From the NCBI GenBank assembly GCA_043755595.1, contig JAYUSQ010000319.1:6102-70101 (forward strand): a DNA stretch of 64,000 bases, written 5' to 3'. This stretch comes from VFZP01 sp043755595. Its GTDB lineage: Bacteria; Acidobacteriota; Terriglobia; Bryobacterales; Bryobacteraceae. A program made the translations under genes and the position numbers. The notes below the pieces were generated by a model that saw nothing but the letters and a program-made list of their open reading frames with translations, was not told the DNA's origin and did no database searches. Each line of letters starts with the position of its first letter. Position 1 is the stretch's first letter. Below are positions 25,940 through 38,149 of this stretch, one piece after another.

Positions 25940-26938
25940 ATGGCTCTCCCCGATCCCGGCCCGGTGCTTGACCTCATCGAAGCGTTCCGACGCTCAAAGA
26001 CAATGTTCGCGGCGGTCTCTATGGGTGTGTTCGACCGGCTGTCGGCAGGGCCGGCCTCGGCGCAACAACTGCGAAGACCCGGAGAGGATCCCAGCGCGTT
26101 TGACCGCTTTCTCGACGCCTGCGTATCACTCGGCTTGCTGGAGAAACACGGCGGACTCTACGCCAACTCACCCGTAGCCGACGCCTATCTGCGCCGCGAC
26201 AGCCCAAACACATTGACCGGCTACATCAACTATTCCAATGACGTTCTTTGGCAAATCTGGACGCACCTTGAAGACGGTATCCGCGAAGGAACCAACCGCT
26301 GGAAGCAAGCCTTCAACCTGGACGGGCCACTGTTCTCCGCCTACTACAGCACCGAAGAGCGAAAGCGCGAGTTCCTCCTGGGCATGCATGGCCACGGGCG
26401 GATGTCGAGCCCGGGCATCGCCGCTGCTTTCGACCTGAGCCGCTTCCGGCGCGTGGTGGACCTCGGCGGAGCCACGGGCCACTTGCCGGTCGCGATCCTG
26501 GAACGCTATCCCGCCATGGAAGCGGCGGTGTTCGACCTCCCGCAGGTAATCGCATCGGCGCGCCAGTTCACACAAGGCACGAGAGTCGAGTTGATCGCCG
26601 GCGACTTCTTCACCGGCCAACTGCCGTCTGCAGACCTTTATTCGCTCGGCCTCATTCTGCACGACTGGGGCGACGAGAAGGTACGCTTACTGCTCGCTCG
26701 CATCTACGAGGCGTTGCCAAAGGGCGGCGGCCTCCTCATCGCCGAACGGCTCTTGCACGACGACTTACTAGGCCCGGTATCGACTCACATGCAGTCGCTC
26801 AACATGTTACTCGCCACCGAAGGGCGCGAACGCAGCTTCGGCCAATATTCAGAATTGTTAAGCGAAGCGGGCTTCACCGGAATGCAAAGGCAAATGACCG
26901 GATTGCCTTTAGACGCGGTGTTGGCGTTGAAAGGATGA
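25940..26938 (+). CDS. SAM-dependent O-methyltransferase (AdoMet_MTases type 2)
   Basis: A 332-residue class I methyltransferase of the COMT/acetylserotonin O-methyltransferase group. An N-terminal winged-helix dimerisation domain (MFAAVSMGVFDRLSAGPASAQQL) precedes the SAM fold: VVDLGGATGHLPVAIL (SAM loop), AVFDLPQVI, VELIAGDFF and LGLILHDWGDEKVRLLL, where HDW holds the usual catalytic histidine. The start ATG follows CACGGGG eight bases after the DUF2721 stop. The substrate is not predictable; no biosynthetic cluster surrounds it. Confidence 0.92.
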   Translation: MALPDPGPVLDLIEAFRRSKTMFAAVSMGVFDRLSAGPASAQQLRRPGEDPSAFDRFLDACVSLGLLEKHGGLYANSPVADAYLRRDSPNTLTGYINYSNDVLWQIWTHLEDGIREGTNRWKQAFNLDGPLFSAYYSTEERKREFLLGMHGHGRMSSPGIAAAFDLSRFRRVVDLGGATGHLPVAILERYPAMEAAVFDLPQVIASARQFTQGTRVELIAGDFFTGQLPSADLYSLGLILHDWGDEKVRLLLARIYEALPKGGGLLIAERLLHDDLLGPVSTHMQSLNMLLATEGRERSFGQYSELLSEAGFTGMQRQMTGLPLDAVLALKG

Positions 26939-27001
26939 CGCCCTCTCTTTTCATCGTTCCGGTCGGCCCCAGTCCTGAGAACCGGCGCTATCATTGATCT
27001 T

Positions 27002-27415
27002 GTGGACCGAAAGGAACTCCAGAATCTTTCAAGGATTCGGCTAAGGGAGGCGAACGCTCTGCTCAAACTTGGGCTATTCGATGGCGCCTTCTATTTGGCT
27101 GGATACGCGGTTGAGTGCGGCTTGAAGGCGTGCATCGCCAAAGGAACGCGGCGAGGCGAGTTTCCAGACAAGAAAAAAGTCGAATCCAGCCATACCCATA
27201 ACTTGCTCCAATTGAGCCGAATCGCGGGCCTTGATGAAGACGTCCAGAGGCAGGTGGCGAGCGATACGGAATTTGGAGACAGTTGGACCCGTGTTCAATC
27301 CTGGTCCGAACAAAGCCGATACCGCCGGCATCCGCCAGAGTCCGCACGCGCGATGCTGAACGCGGTCAGCAACCGCAAGCATGGAGTTTTCTCATGGTTA
27401 CAGAAACATTGGTAA
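27002..27415 (+). CDS. HEPN domain-containing protein
   Basis: A 137-residue, largely helical protein. RLREANALLKLGLFDGAFYLAGYAVECGLKACIAK is a standard HEPN first half, with the AGYAVECGLKA core helix. HEPN proteins are often RNases in toxin-antitoxin or defence modules. I do not see a clear RX4-6H catalytic motif; the nearest is RYRRH near residue 106. The GTG start is the only suitable one. Its 3' end overlaps the next gene by 22 bases, which implies co-translation. Confidence 0.85.
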   Translation: MDRKELQNLSRIRLREANALLKLGLFDGAFYLAGYAVECGLKACIAKGTRRGEFPDKKKVESSHTHNLLQLSRIAGLDEDVQRQVASDTEFGDSWTRVQSWSEQSRYRRHPPESARAMLNAVSNRKHGVFSWLQKHW

Positions 27416-27777
27416 GTATAGATATCGATCGTGGCGCGGAAATCTTAAAGATTCTCGACGCCGCGAAACTGAAGGTTTGCGTGGCCGCGTGGATGTTCTT
27501 GTCTGAGTATGAGGATTGGCGCCTGGTGGTATCGGCGCGTCTATTCGATTCGCCCGGCCCGCGCTCGGGTTACGGGTTACTCCGGCATTCTTTGACAGCG
27601 GCAGGCCTGGAGCCTCATAAAATTCCTACCATGTTGATCCTGCCAATGACCGACCCTTCTATTCGAGACCTGCGCCGAATCTTCCGTAAAGCCAAAAGTG
27701 TTGAAGGAATGCGATTGGGCGGGCAGATGATTGGCGATCGATTTCTGCAGGATGCGTACGTCTATCGGATATCTTGA
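27394..27777 (+). CDS. Unknown protein paired with HEPN gene
   Basis: A 127-residue protein beginning MVTETLVSIDIDRGAEILKILDAAKLKVCVAAWMFL. This start overlaps the HEPN gene by 22 bases; an earlier start is open but would overlap far more. The sequence alternates strands and helices (DWRLVVSARLFDSPGPRSGYGLL; IPTMLILPMTDPSIRDLRRIFR). It lacks the GSX10DXD pattern of MNT nucleotidyltransferases, the common HEPN antitoxin. I do not recognise the family. Gene order toxin then partner, with overlap, makes an antitoxin or regulatory subunit a fair guess, not a finding. Confidence 0.65.
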   Translation: MVTETLVSIDIDRGAEILKILDAAKLKVCVAAWMFLSEYEDWRLVVSARLFDSPGPRSGYGLLRHSLTAAGLEPHKIPTMLILPMTDPSIRDLRRIFRKAKSVEGMRLGGQMIGDRFLQDAYVYRIS

Positions 27778-27781
27778 GAAA

Positions 27782-28429
27782 ATGACCTTGAGACTCGCTC
27801 CAATGTTCCTAACGTTGAGCGCGATAGCCATCGCCCAACCCGTGACGCTCCAAAACCCATTGGCTTCAGCGATTTCCTACAAGGGAAAGCAGGCGACTCG
27901 GCTGACCGCCCCTGCGTCCACGATCGCCGGAGCCGACTACCTCGCCATCGCGCCTGGCATCGAATTCTCGAACGGAACCATTGAAGTCGACATCGCCGGA
28001 GAGCCAGCCCCAAGCGCCGGAGCCGCCGCTCGGGGATTTGTGGGCGTCGCTTTCCGCATCCAGCCGGACCGGTCAATCTATGACTGCTTTTACGTCCGGC
28101 CCACCAATGGCCGCGCAGAAGATCAGGAACGCCGCAATCACTCCGTCCAATACATCTCGCACCCGCAATTCACTTGGTCGAAGCTTCGCCAGGAAACACC
28201 TTCGCGCTACGAATCCTATGCCGACATTCAGCCCGGCGAATGGATCCATTTAAAGATCGAAGTCAACGGCGACAAGGCCCGGCTCTATGTGAACGGCGGC
28301 GTTCAGCCGGTCTTGATTGTCAACGACGTGAAGTCGGGCGCATCGGCGAAAGGCGGCGTCGCGATCTGGTTCGAAGGTTCGACCATCGCGCACTTCGCAA
28401 ACCTCGTGGTCAAAAGCCAGCCACGGTGA
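27782..28429 (+). CDS. Secreted protein, LamG/DUF1080-like beta-sandwich
   Basis: A 215-residue secreted protein. ATG 27782 begins the signal peptide MTLRLAPMFLTLSAIAIAQP. The mature part has FSNGTIEVDIAGEP, GFVGVAFRIQPDRSIYDCFYVRPTNGR, PGEWIHLKIEVNGDKARLYVNG and GGVAIWFEGSTIAHFANLVV, the pattern of concanavalin-like domains found in sugar-binding or DUF1080-type hydrolase proteins. No catalytic residues can be named. Its 3' end overlaps the convergent OsmC gene by 20 bases. Confidence 0.75.
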   Translation: MTLRLAPMFLTLSAIAIAQPVTLQNPLASAISYKGKQATRLTAPASTIAGADYLAIAPGIEFSNGTIEVDIAGEPAPSAGAAARGFVGVAFRIQPDRSIYDCFYVRPTNGRAEDQERRNHSVQYISHPQFTWSKLRQETPSRYESYADIQPGEWIHLKIEVNGDKARLYVNGGVQPVLIVNDVKSGASAKGGVAIWFEGSTIAHFANLVVKSQPR

Positions 28430-28835
28430 CGTTGATCGGGAATCCCTCGCGCACGCTCTGCGTCACAGTGCAATAGTCTTCGAACAAGCTTAAGCACCGT
28501 TGAGCCTTTTCGCGATCCGCCTCGGCGATAGCAGGATCCAATTCCACATCTACGCCCTTGATGCGGAGCCGGCCCTTTTCGGTGCGATCGATCCGCGTCG
28601 TGACACGGGTCTTCATCAGGCCCAGCTCAACCCGGCTCTTTCTGGCGCACATGAGCAGGCTCGCGCTCAAGCAATTGCCGATGGCGGCCGACAGCAGACG
28701 CGCGGCGGTCGGCCCGGCATCCTTACCCAATGGCGGCGCTTCGTCGAGCGTCAAATCGGAATGTTGCGGGTTGTCGAAGCGGACGCGGAACTCGAAGTCC
28801 TCGACCTGATCGACGGTTATAGTGAATTCGGTCAT
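28410..28835 (-). CDS. OsmC/Ohr family protein
   Basis: A 141-residue OsmC-like protein, a family of thiol-dependent peroxidases acting on organic hydroperoxides. The two redox cysteines are present in AAIGNCLSASLLM and LFEDYCTVTQSV. ATG 28835 has GGGAG eight bases upstream and is preferred over the ATG three codons earlier. The glycine and acidic pattern DAGPTAARLLSAAIGNC is diagnostic. It is the last gene of a leftward run that begins at the topoisomerase-helicase gene. Confidence 0.9.
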   Translation of the reverse strand: MTEFTITVDQVEDFEFRVRFDNPQHSDLTLDEAPPLGKDAGPTAARLLSAAIGNCLSASLLMCARKSRVELGLMKTRVTTRIDRTEKGRLRIKGVDVELDPAIAEADREKAQRCLSLFEDYCTVTQSVREGFPINVTVAGF

Positions 28836-28862
28836 GGCTCCCATGGTATCGGGAGCGGGCGG

Positions 28863-29312
28863 CTATTTGTTAAGCGAAATGCGGGCAGCGAAAGAGTCGT
28901 ACGAGCCCGGCGCGCGCTTGTTCATCCACTCGATGAAATCCTTGGCGACCGTCTCCAGGTTCTTCATCGCGCAAGGGTCTTTGTAGGCTTCGCGGATCGA
29001 CGGGAGGAGCTTCGAGATTCGCGTATAGATCAGCAGCAGTTCCCGGTTGCTCTCAAAGAATAGCTCTTCGCTCAGTACACCAGCCGTCACGAACGAAGCG
29101 GCCATATCCCAGTAGGAAACCACCTGCCGGTAGTTGGCGTTTTCCTTGGAGCCCAGCGGGCAGAGCGTCAGGAATTCTTCCATGGTCGACGCCTGGAAGT
29201 TGGCCGTGAACCAGGCCCGCGCCTCGCGCATGCGCTCTTCGCGCCGCATGTCGTACAGGCGCAGAATCAGATTAGCGTCGTCGAACGTCGCCGTTGGAGA
29301 GAACTTAGCCAT
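28863..29312 (-). CDS. Hypothetical protein, all-helical
   Basis: 149 residues, no signal peptide, no membrane helix. The sequence is mainly amphipathic helices: DDANLILRLYDMRREERMREARAWF, then YRQVVSYWDMAASFVTAGVLSEELFFES and ELLLIYTRISKLLPSIREAYKDP. The central part resembles the short DUF4760-type proteins, which I state with low certainty. Spacing of 25 bases to the DUF4126 gene and 27 to OsmC suggests one transcription unit. Confidence 0.7.
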   Translation of the reverse strand: MAKFSPTATFDDANLILRLYDMRREERMREARAWFTANFQASTMEEFLTLCPLGSKENANYRQVVSYWDMAASFVTAGVLSEELFFESNRELLLIYTRISKLLPSIREAYKDPCAMKNLETVAKDFIEWMNKRAPGSYDSFAARISLNK

Positions 29313-29337
29313 AAACGTCTAGAGTAGCGCAGCCGCT

Positions 29338-30435
29338 TCACACAGACGGAACGCCCACCGAAACCGGGACCGACGCCGTCATTCGATTCGGAGCCGATCG
29401 AAAGAGATCGAACGCCACCGATTGTCCCCGGATATCTTCAACCACCACCTGATCCATGAAGTAGCCGGACTTGTGGCTGATCTCTTTGATCTCGGCATAC
29501 GGGATCGAGTGCGCCATGGTGCGGAACCAGCGGCGAGCCATGAACGTAAGCTTCTTCTCTCGGAAACACAAGTAGCCGATCGAGCGATTGAGGCCAATCG
29601 AGGACTTAGTGGCAACCGAACGTACGCCCACCGTCACGCCCGCTTTGTTGGCGATCTCCTGAGGAATCGAGTCTATATATGGATGCAGCACGTTCCACGC
29701 GGCGCGAGCATGGACGTCGGCGAGCGCAGCTTTCGGCAACGCCGCAGCCGCCGCGGGTCCCATACCAGCCCAGCGATTCATGAGCGTCCACAACGCGGAG
29801 ACTTCCACGCGGATCTGGCGCATCAGGCCAGGCGCGACATAGGCGAAGCCGCCGAGGAACACGGCCAGGAAGCCAAGAAAGATGCCGGGATGCGCGCTGA
29901 TGAACCAGAGCGCGAGCGGCGCAGCGAGATCCTCAGCCGCGCTCAGCATCCAATTCGAGTAGGGCTCCGGGCTATGGTTGACGGCAAAACGCGTGGCCGC
30001 TTTGGCCGAGTGCGTAGTCAACGCGACGCCGCCCGAAAGGATCGCAAGCAAGGCCTTCCAAACCGGATCGACTCCGCCGCCCAGCGCCGTGGCAGCCATC
30101 GCCATAGCGGCCAGCGGACGGATGAACGTGTGTACCGAATCCCACGCGCTGTCGATCCAAGGAATCTTGTCGGCTAAAAATTCAACCAAGCCAAGGAACC
30201 CGGCCACGGCCATCACGCGGCCATCGGCGAGCACGGTCATCGCGGCCATGGTTTCGTTCGGCGTGAACCAGTGAAACCGGATCGCCATGCCGAGCGCGAC
30301 GACGGTGGCGTAGAGCCGAAAGCCGGACAGAAAACCGAGACCCAAGGTCGTTCCGATCAGGCCAACGATGTCGGGCGCGCCGGCCACGGCTCCGCCTGGC
30401 CGCAGCATTCTATCCAAGATTTCGGCTGGATTCAC
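29338..30435 (-). CDS. DUF4126 domain-containing membrane protein
   Basis: 365 residues. The N-terminal ~210 residues contain about six hydrophobic helices with the DUF4126 signature LGLGFLSGFRLYATVVALGMAIR and FLGLVEFLADKIPWIDSAWDSVHTFIRPL. The C-terminal part (about 215-365) is soluble and has an odd composition for this family (GVTVGVRSVATKSSIGLNRSIGYLCF, MDQVVVEDIRGQSVAFDLF), suggesting a fused PH-like or beta-rich module. DUF4126 has no established function. It lies 34 bases downstream of the topoisomerase-helicase gene. Confidence 0.85.
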   Translation of the reverse strand: MNPAEILDRMLRPGGAVAGAPDIVGLIGTTLGLGFLSGFRLYATVVALGMAIRFHWFTPNETMAAMTVLADGRVMAVAGFLGLVEFLADKIPWIDSAWDSVHTFIRPLAAMAMAATALGGGVDPVWKALLAILSGGVALTTHSAKAATRFAVNHSPEPYSNWMLSAAEDLAAPLALWFISAHPGIFLGFLAVFLGGFAYVAPGLMRQIRVEVSALWTLMNRWAGMGPAAAAALPKAALADVHARAAWNVLHPYIDSIPQEIANKAGVTVGVRSVATKSSIGLNRSIGYLCFREKKLTFMARRWFRTMAHSIPYAEIKEISHKSGYFMDQVVVEDIRGQSVAFDLFRSAPNRMTASVPVSVGVPSV

Positions 30436-30469
30436 TCCCTCTGTATTAGCACATACGGGCGCGATTGAG

Positions 30470-34486
<4,017 letters not shown>

Positions 34487-34555
34487 GCGGAACCTTCTAT
34501 TGTCCCGCAGTCACTTGTCGCGCGCCGCAGCATCTACTATGAAACGGAGTCAAAT

Positions 34556-34939
34556 ATGCTATTTCAAGTCTCATCGGTCAAGTCTCTGGAAGAAATCGAG
34601 CGAGGTCTGCAGGAATCGGCCGCGCGGAACCAGTTTGGGGTGATCGCGATCCACGACCTGAAAGCGACCCTGGCCAAGAAGGGCGTCGAGCTAGCTCAGG
34701 AATGCCGCGTGTACGAGGTGTGCAATCCGCACCAAGCCAAGAAAGTTTTGGACGCCGATGGCGCGATGTCGACCGCGCTGCCTTGCCGGATTTCGGTATA
34801 TGGCACGCCGCAGCATTACACGCTCGCGACGATGCGGCCCACTGAAATGATGAAGGCGTTCGACGCGCCTGCGATTGCCGCGGTGGCGCAGGAAGTGGAA
34901 GAAGTCATCGTGAAAATGATGACAGAGGCCGCCGCTTAG
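34556..34939 (+). CDS. DUF302 domain-containing protein
   Basis: A 127-residue DUF302 protein. ATG 34556 follows ACGGAG with good spacing. RNQFGVIAIHDLKATLAKKGVELAQECRVYEVCNPHQAKKVLDADGAMSTALPCRISVY is the full domain, with the conserved CNP and the LPCR stretch. The function of the family is not settled; it is found in oxidative and metal-stress contexts. It is divergent from the topoisomerase-helicase gene over 69 bases. Confidence 0.9.
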   Translation: MLFQVSSVKSLEEIERGLQESAARNQFGVIAIHDLKATLAKKGVELAQECRVYEVCNPHQAKKVLDADGAMSTALPCRISVYGTPQHYTLATMRPTEMMKAFDAPAIAAVAQEVEEVIVKMMTEAAA

Positions 34940-35028
34940 TATTTGTCGTTTCATCTCAACATATTCATACTTCTTGTTCTTTCGGAGGGGCACCGTTCGA
35001 CAGCGGAAAACTCCGCAAGAATCCTGGC

Positions 35029-35058
35029 CGCCGATAAACGCCGATCAACGCCGATAGC
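35029..35058. repeat. Three tandem copies of a 10-base CGCCGATNAA unit
   Basis: The unit CGCCGATAAA/CGCCGATCAA/CGCCGATAGC occurs three times head to tail. It lies in the gene-free 34940-35225 stretch, in which I see no other gene, hairpin with T-tract, or convincing promoter. Confidence 0.7.
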
Positions 35059-35225
35059 GCCAATGGGCAGGGCTAGCCAGGCGAAGAACCGTGAAGAGCG
35101 CGGCACAAAGAGTACGTGGCATAACGATCTCGCCTTCCGCTTGTCTTGACGCGCGGTGGCACGGTCCGGTTTCGATCCGCTTGGCCGAAATTCCCCGGCC
35201 CGGTTTGGGTGTATATTTACGGAGC

Positions 35226-36428
35226 GTGAGCGTACAAAATCAGTCTGGGTCTTCCACGGTCGCGGCTGCCAGAAATACTGGGGTCGACGCCTATCGCGGG
35301 TTCGTAATGTTGCTGATGATGGCGGAGGTGCTCCGGTTGGCTCAGGTAGCCAAGGCGACACCGGGAAACTGGCTCTGGGCGCTCCTCGCCTCGCAGCAGA
35401 CACACGTGGATTGGGCCGGCTGTTCGTTGCACGATACAATCCAGCCCGGCTTCTCGTTCCTGGTGGGAGTGGCGATTCCGTATTCAATCGCAAGCCGGGT
35501 GGCGAAGGGCGGAGCGTTCGCGGGGATGCTGGGACACGCGTTGTGGCGCTCGTTTGCGCTGGTTGCATTGGGTGTGTTTTTAAGGTCGGGTAACGGCACG
35601 CAGACTAACTTCACGTTTGAAGACACGCTTTCTCAGATCGGGATGGGGTATCCAATTCTGTTCTTACTGGCGTGGAAGCGGCCTCGCTGGCAATGGGGGG
35701 CGCTAAGCGTGATCTTGATTGGCTACTGGTTGGCGTGGGCAATGTATCCGGTGGCGGGTCCGGGTTTCGATTATCAAGCGGTGGGCGTCCCGCCGGACTG
35801 GGCGCATCACTACACGGGTTTCGCGGCGCACTGGAATAAGAACAGCAACCTGGGCAGCGCCTTCGATCAGTGGTTTCTGAATCTTTTCCCGCGTGTGGCG
35901 CCGTTTGTGGCCAATCGCGGCGGATACCTGACGCTCAGTTTTATCCCAACGCTGGGGACGATGATTCTTGGGTTAGCGGCGGGGCGGTGGCTGCGCGAGA
36001 GTGCTCCACAAATGCCCATGAAGAAGCTGTTGATGGCGGGCGCAATCGGCATCGCCGCCGGGTTACTGCTGCATGTTACTGGAGTTTGCCCGGTGGTGAA
36101 ACGGATTTGGACTCCCAGTTGGACATTGTTGAGCGGCGGAATCTGTTTCCTGTTTTTGGCAGGCTTCTGTTGGATTATCGAAGCGAAGGGCTATCGAAAA
36201 TGGGCATTTCCATTAGTTGTGATCGGGACGAATTCGATTGCGGCTTATCTCATCGCGCATTGGTGGGAACGGTTCGTGACGAGCTCATTTCGAATTAATC
36301 TGGGCGCACGAGCCTTCCAATTTGCGGGGGTGGAATTGGAACCGCTGGTTTTGGGCTTGGCCGTGTTGGCGGTGTATTGGCTCTGCCTGTATTGGATGTA
36401 CAAGAGAAAGCTGTTTCTTAAAATTTGA
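35226..36428 (+). CDS. NagX/HGSNAT-like membrane acyltransferase (DUF5009)
   Basis: About 400 residues with some ten transmembrane helices. The N-terminal RNTGVDAYRGFVMLLMMAEVLRL, then HVDWAGCSLHDTIQPGFSFLVGVAIPYSI, fits the DUF5009/heparan-alpha-glucosaminide N-acetyltransferase-like family, where a conserved Asp-Arg-Gly pair and a histidine near the first loop take part in acyl transfer. C-terminal FPLVVIGTNSIAAYLIAHWW also matches. The GTG at 35226 is chosen because the family starts close to this residue; the GGAG before it is too near, so TTG 35202 is an alternative. Substrate unknown, perhaps a sugar. Confidence 0.8.
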   Translation: MSVQNQSGSSTVAAARNTGVDAYRGFVMLLMMAEVLRLAQVAKATPGNWLWALLASQQTHVDWAGCSLHDTIQPGFSFLVGVAIPYSIASRVAKGGAFAGMLGHALWRSFALVALGVFLRSGNGTQTNFTFEDTLSQIGMGYPILFLLAWKRPRWQWGALSVILIGYWLAWAMYPVAGPGFDYQAVGVPPDWAHHYTGFAAHWNKNSNLGSAFDQWFLNLFPRVAPFVANRGGYLTLSFIPTLGTMILGLAAGRWLRESAPQMPMKKLLMAGAIGIAAGLLLHVTGVCPVVKRIWTPSWTLLSGGICFLFLAGFCWIIEAKGYRKWAFPLVVIGTNSIAAYLIAHWWERFVTSSFRINLGARAFQFAGVELEPLVLGLAVLAVYWLCLYWMYKRKLFLKI

Positions 36429-36445
36429 CCGAGCGAGAGAGTTAG

Positions 36446-37774
36446 TCAGACGGGAACGGTCGGCTGTAGACCGGAGCCGCCGGTGCGGCTGGAGCGTAAG
36501 AACAGCTTGACCAAAGCAACGAGGAGTCCCAATCCCGCTCCGGCCAGCAGGCCCATGAAGGCAATCACGGGCCGATTCGGGAAAACAGGCGATTCAGGGC
36601 TCGATGGCAGGTCTAAGATCTCCAGGCCAGGCATTCCCGGATTCTGCCGAAGATACTCGTCGATAACCATCGTCATGACTTCTCGAGTTACTAATTGGGC
36701 TTGCCGCCGATCGCCGCTTTGGAAGCCTACTCGAAATGCGACGCGCCCCACGCCCGATACCGAGATGTTCTTTTCCAGTTCGTGTAGTAACTGTTCCTTG
36801 GTTGCGGTACCCGGCGCGGTTTTGGTCCGTTCTGCGAGTGCGACAAGATTTTCTCTCCGAAGGGTCGTGGTGACAGCTTTTGAGACCGCGGCCGCCGTTG
36901 CCGTGGCCGGGGAATTGGCCGGCACTTTTATCGCCGCCAGGGATAAGAACCGATCGGGAATCAGCAGCGAAAGAGGGGCGGCCAGAAATAGCCCCGCGAA
37001 CGCACACGCCAAGGCCGTCGACCTGATGTCCAAGCCGGTCCGCCATTGCCGGACGGCACGGCTGGTTAGTGAAAGCAGAGCGCCGAAGAGAGCGCCCGCC
37101 AGAAATCCGGCCAAGACGATGGCTGGCCGATTCGGCGACTTATGCTGACCTGGCAACGAGGCCATGTCGAGTATCTCGAGCACGGCGACTCCCTGATTCT
37201 GCCGCGCGTATTCGTCGATGAGCATCGTCGTCAGGTCTTGCGTGACCAATCGAGCCTTAACAGGGTCCGGGTAGTTGAAGCCGACACGGAACACAGATTG
37301 CGCCCCCTCCGAACGCGGGCCGAGTCCACCGATCGAGATATCGCTGTGCAGTTTCCCCAACAGGTCCTCGATCGGCATGACGGCGCGCTCGGCGGCGTAG
37401 AGTTGGCGCCGGTCAATCAACGCGATCAGATTGTCCCGGCGCAACACTCGCTCGGCAGCGTGACTGACCGCATCGGCCATCGCCGGCGACGCGGGGGACT
37501 TGATGCTGAGAGCTGCCGTCGACAGGAAGATCTTGGGGATCATCAGAATGGCCGGCAGGGCCAGCGCCAGCCCGGCCAGCGAACACACCAAGACGGTCCA
37601 CTTCAGGCTCAGTCCGTTCTTTAGTTGCATCGCTAACGCTCCCCCCGCGATATCGGCCAATCCGCGCCACCCTGGGCGGCTATCCTCCACGAGGGCGTCG
37701 AACTCCTCGCCATAGCGCTCGCGCCAGGCTGATGGATAGAGTTTGGTCAACCAACGGGCTAGTCGAAGTCTCAT
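36446..37774 (-). CDS. Membrane protein with two tandem Wzz-like domains, PadR-linked
   Basis: 442 residues. The first 50 (LYPSAWRERYGEEFDALVED) match the short domain found next to PadR regulators in Acidobacteriota. Then the protein repeats itself: unit 1 (about 55-250) and unit 2 (about 250-435) each have a membrane helix, a short Wzz-like periplasmic part (ALSIKSPASPA/AIKVPANSPAT; LRRDNLIAL/LRRENLVAL; RVGFNYPD/RVGFQSGD; LIDEYARQN/VIDEYLRQNPG; NRPAIVLAG/NRPVIAFMG) and a closing helix. Chain-length regulators (Wzz) have one such unit. The start overlaps the PadR stop as ATGA. There is no kinase domain and no polysaccharide gene beside it. Confidence 0.85.
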   Translation of the reverse strand: MRLRLARWLTKLYPSAWRERYGEEFDALVEDSRPGWRGLADIAGGALAMQLKNGLSLKWTVLVCSLAGLALALPAILMIPKIFLSTAALSIKSPASPAMADAVSHAAERVLRRDNLIALIDRRQLYAAERAVMPIEDLLGKLHSDISIGGLGPRSEGAQSVFRVGFNYPDPVKARLVTQDLTTMLIDEYARQNQGVAVLEILDMASLPGQHKSPNRPAIVLAGFLAGALFGALLSLTSRAVRQWRTGLDIRSTALACAFAGLFLAAPLSLLIPDRFLSLAAIKVPANSPATATAAAVSKAVTTTLRRENLVALAERTKTAPGTATKEQLLHELEKNISVSGVGRVAFRVGFQSGDRRQAQLVTREVMTMVIDEYLRQNPGMPGLEILDLPSSPESPVFPNRPVIAFMGLLAGAGLGLLVALVKLFLRSSRTGGSGLQPTVPV

Positions 37775-38058
37775 GCGTGTTTCAGTCTCCGCTGCCCGGT
37801 CTTGACCATACGGTCTACGGCGGCAAGTTCCCGCTCAAGATGAGTGCGGCCATTCGCGGTCAATTGGTAGGGTTGACGGCGATCTTTCGACGGGACCGGC
37901 TTAATCCAGCCGGCCTGCTCCAGACGCGTGATCGCGCCGTAGAGCGTGCCTGGACCGAGGCGGACACCGGCGAACTGTTCAATGTCCTCCATCATGGCGT
38001 AGCCGTGCTTGGCTCCTTCGGCCAAGCTGGAGAGAATCAGCAGGTTAGGGTCGGTCAT
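37771..38058 (-). CDS. PadR family transcriptional regulator
   Basis: A 95-residue winged-helix regulator. NLLILSSLAEGAKHGYAMMEDIEQFAGVRLGPGTLYGAITRLEQAGWI is the full PadR N-terminal domain, with the recognition helix PGTLYGAITRL, followed by a short wing (PSKDRRQPYQLTANGRTHL). PadR proteins usually repress their own operon. It is coupled by ATGA to the duplicated Wzz-like gene. A symmetrical site stands 18 bases before its start. Confidence 0.93.
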   Translation of the reverse strand: MTDPNLLILSSLAEGAKHGYAMMEDIEQFAGVRLGPGTLYGAITRLEQAGWIKPVPSKDRRQPYQLTANGRTHLERELAAVDRMVKTGQRRLKHA

Positions 38059-38075
38059 CGCCGCTTACTCCGTAT

Positions 38076-38089
38076 CACGATATCTCGTG
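38076..38089. promoter_or_regulatory. Candidate PadR operator, perfect dyad
   Basis: CACGATATCTCGTG has 5-base arms CACGA/TCGTG around TATC, 18 bases before the PadR ATG and about 60 before the divergent lactonase-like gene. Position and symmetry suit autorepression by the PadR dimer. It has not been compared with known sites. Confidence 0.5.
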
Positions 38090-38149
38090 CCACGTAATAA
38101 CGGCTCTGTCAAGCATTTCCTGGCGAGTTGCGGTATAGATATCACCTAT

